This document shows positions 4,350 to 5,241 of a stretch of DNA of 5,241 nucleotides, in pieces; within the stretch, counting starts at the first letter, position 1; each line of letters starts with the position of its first letter. The position numbers were made by a program, and so were the translations under genes. The stretch spans positions 1-5,241 of the forward strand of contig RQCD01000176.1 in assembly GCA_008668455.1 (NCBI GenBank). The letters are read 5' to 3'. The DNA is from Clostridia bacterium (lineage in GTDB: Bacteria > Bacillota > Clostridia > UBA1381). Under the pieces are notes generated by a model. That model searched no databases, had not been told where the DNA came from, and saw nothing but the letters and a program-made list of their open reading frames with translations.

Positions 4350-5241
4350 ATGAACGAGAAAAAAACCAAACCGCTCTGTTCCTGCTGTGAGTATGAGGAA
4401 GCGCATGAACACGATCACCACCATCATGAGCACGATCATCACGATGATGAACACAAGCATCATCACTGCGGATGCGGCTGCTGCGAGGAGGGCGAGGAAA
4501 AAACCGATCAAAAAACCTTTCTGATCCGCTGCATTCTTGGTGCGGCGCTCTTTGCCGGAGCGTTTTTTGCCTCGGGTGCGGTAAAAACACTGCTGTTTTT
4601 AGTCGCTTATCTTGTGTTCGGTTGTGATGTTCTGTATGCTGCCGGAAAAAGAATTCTGTCCGGAAAAATTTTTGATGAAAACTTTTTAATGGCGCTTGCA
4701 ACAGGCGGAGCAATTGCCATCGGCGAATATCCGGAGGCTGTCGCCGTTATGCTGTTTTATCAGCTGGGTGAATTTTTCCAGGATCTTGCTGTGGAACGTT
4801 CGGAACAGTCGGTTATGAGCTTAATGGAGCTTCGCCCGGACTGGGCATATATCGAGAAAAACGGCGAACGTGTGAAGGTTGCAGCAGAGGAAGTGCAGAT
4901 CGGCGATATTCTGATGGTAGCTGCCGGAGAGCGGATTCCCTTAGACGGAATTATTACCGCGGGGGAAAGCTATCTGGATACTGCCTGCCTGACCGGCGAG
5001 AGCGTTCCCCGTCATGCCGCAGCAGGCGACGAGGTACAAAGCGGTGTGATTAACAGGGAAAGTCTTTTGAAAATCCGGGTAACCAAGGAATTTAAGGACT
5101 CAACCGCTTCTAAAATTTTGGAGCTGATGGAGCATACCTCGGAAAACAAAACAAAACCGGAACGCTTCATCACAGCGTTTGCAAAAAAATACACGCCGGC
5201 TGTTGTACTTTTAGCAGCGGTCATTGCAGTGATTCCACCGC
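4350..5241 (+). CDS. P1B-type heavy-metal-translocating ATPase (Zn/Cd/Pb, CadA/ZntA-like), N-terminal part
   Basis: An open frame runs through the window end: 297 codons of a protein normally of about 620-750 residues. ATG 4350 has GGAGG (4338-4342) 7 nt upstream. Residues 10-45 form a metal-binding tail with 13 histidines (H19-H39) and 7 cysteines (C10, C12, C13, C40, C42, C44, C45) in place of an HMA domain with a GMxCxxC motif. Hydrophobic segments follow at about 57-77, 79-98, 112-126 and 127-143. The actuator domain (about 150-270) contains the phosphatase motif TGES (215-218) in 'DTACLTGESVP'. The next membrane segment starts near 281 and the window ends at 'AVIPP'. 'GEYPEAVAVMLFYQLGEFFQ' is typical of the Zn/Cd/Pb subgroup. 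The CPC metal site, DKTGT phosphorylation site and ATP-binding domain lie beyond the edge, so metal choice rests on partial similarity. Role: ATP-driven efflux of divalent metals across the inner membrane, probably metal-induced through the adjacent dyad. Confidence 0.93.
   Translation, partial: MNEKKTKPLCSCCEYEEAHEHDHHHHEHDHHDDEHKHHHCGCGCCEEGEEKTDQKTFLIRCILGAALFAGAFFASGAVKTLLFLVAYLVFGCDVLYAAGKRILSGKIFDENFLMALATGGAIAIGEYPEAVAVMLFYQLGEFFQDLAVERSEQSVMSLMELRPDWAYIEKNGERVKVAAEEVQIGDILMVAAGERIPLDGIITAGESYLDTACLTGESVPRHAAAGDEVQSGVINRESLLKIRVTKEFKDSTASKILELMEHTSENKTKPERFITAFAKKYTPAVVLLAAVIAVIPP

Noticed and set aside
1575..4680. Recurrent CCGGAAAAA strings in the kinase and ATPase genes, considered as a dispersed repeat
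   Set aside because: They fall mostly in Gly-Lys codons (GGA AAA) of coding frames and fit codon preference; no extended shared flanks.
4173..4713. Minus-strand open frames opposite the His/Cys-rich tail and first membrane segments of the ATPase, one appearing hydrophobic
   Set aside because: The hydrophobic runs are the complement of CAC/CAT/GAT codons of the histidine block. There is no ribosome binding site or family match, and both frames are antisense to the ATPase; one also crosses its promoter.

Overview
The window looks like chromosome from an anaerobic, low-to-moderate GC Firmicute, most probably a Clostridia/Lachnospiraceae-type gut bacterium. This is inferred from strong purine-rich Shine-Dalgarno sites, A-rich intergenic DNA, sigma-A type promoters, use of TTG/GTG starts, and the types of proteins encoded (GerMN protein, short ComEA-type HhH protein, XRE-zinc ribbon protein). 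Taxonomy cannot be fixed from the sequence alone.

Region 1 (1-195) is an A-tract-rich intergenic segment. It carries a near-consensus promoter pointing left, out of the window, so a divergent gene probably lies just outside. It also carries an extended -10 promoter pointing right. A 16-bp palindrome sits between the right-hand promoter and the first ribosome binding site.

Region 2 (196-3658, + strand) is a compact four-gene set: a membrane-anchored helix-hairpin-helix protein of the ComEA family, an OmpR/PhoB-family response regulator, a membrane histidine kinase with an extracytoplasmic sensor domain, and a membrane-anchored protein with two GerMN domains. Gaps are 14 nt, a 29-nt overlap, and 19 nt, with no terminator between genes, so they are probably one operon. 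A long bidirectional stem-loop terminator closes it. The order regulator - kinase - GerMN protein resembles the actinobacterial mtrA-mtrB-lpqB arrangement, in which the GerMN-containing LpqB acts on the sensor kinase. That suggests, as inference only, that the last gene here modulates the kinase.

Region 3 (3727-5241) holds a divergent pair around a 182-bp intergenic region. The leftward gene encodes an XRE-type DNA-binding domain fused to a zinc-ribbon domain. The rightward gene, cut by the window end, encodes the N-terminal part of a P1B-type heavy-metal ATPase (Zn/Cd/Pb type) with a His/Cys-rich tail in place of the usual HMA domain. The ATPase has a perfect consensus sigma-A promoter (TTGACA-17-TATAAT), with an ArsR/SmtB-like inverted repeat just downstream of the expected transcription start, which fits metal-inducible efflux. 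No ArsR-family gene is visible in the window.

No RNA genes, insertion sequences, CRISPR arrays or prophage genes were seen. The least ordinary elements are the Firmicute RR-HK-GerMN operon led by a ComEA-type protein, and the regulatory architecture of the metal-ATPase intergenic region.
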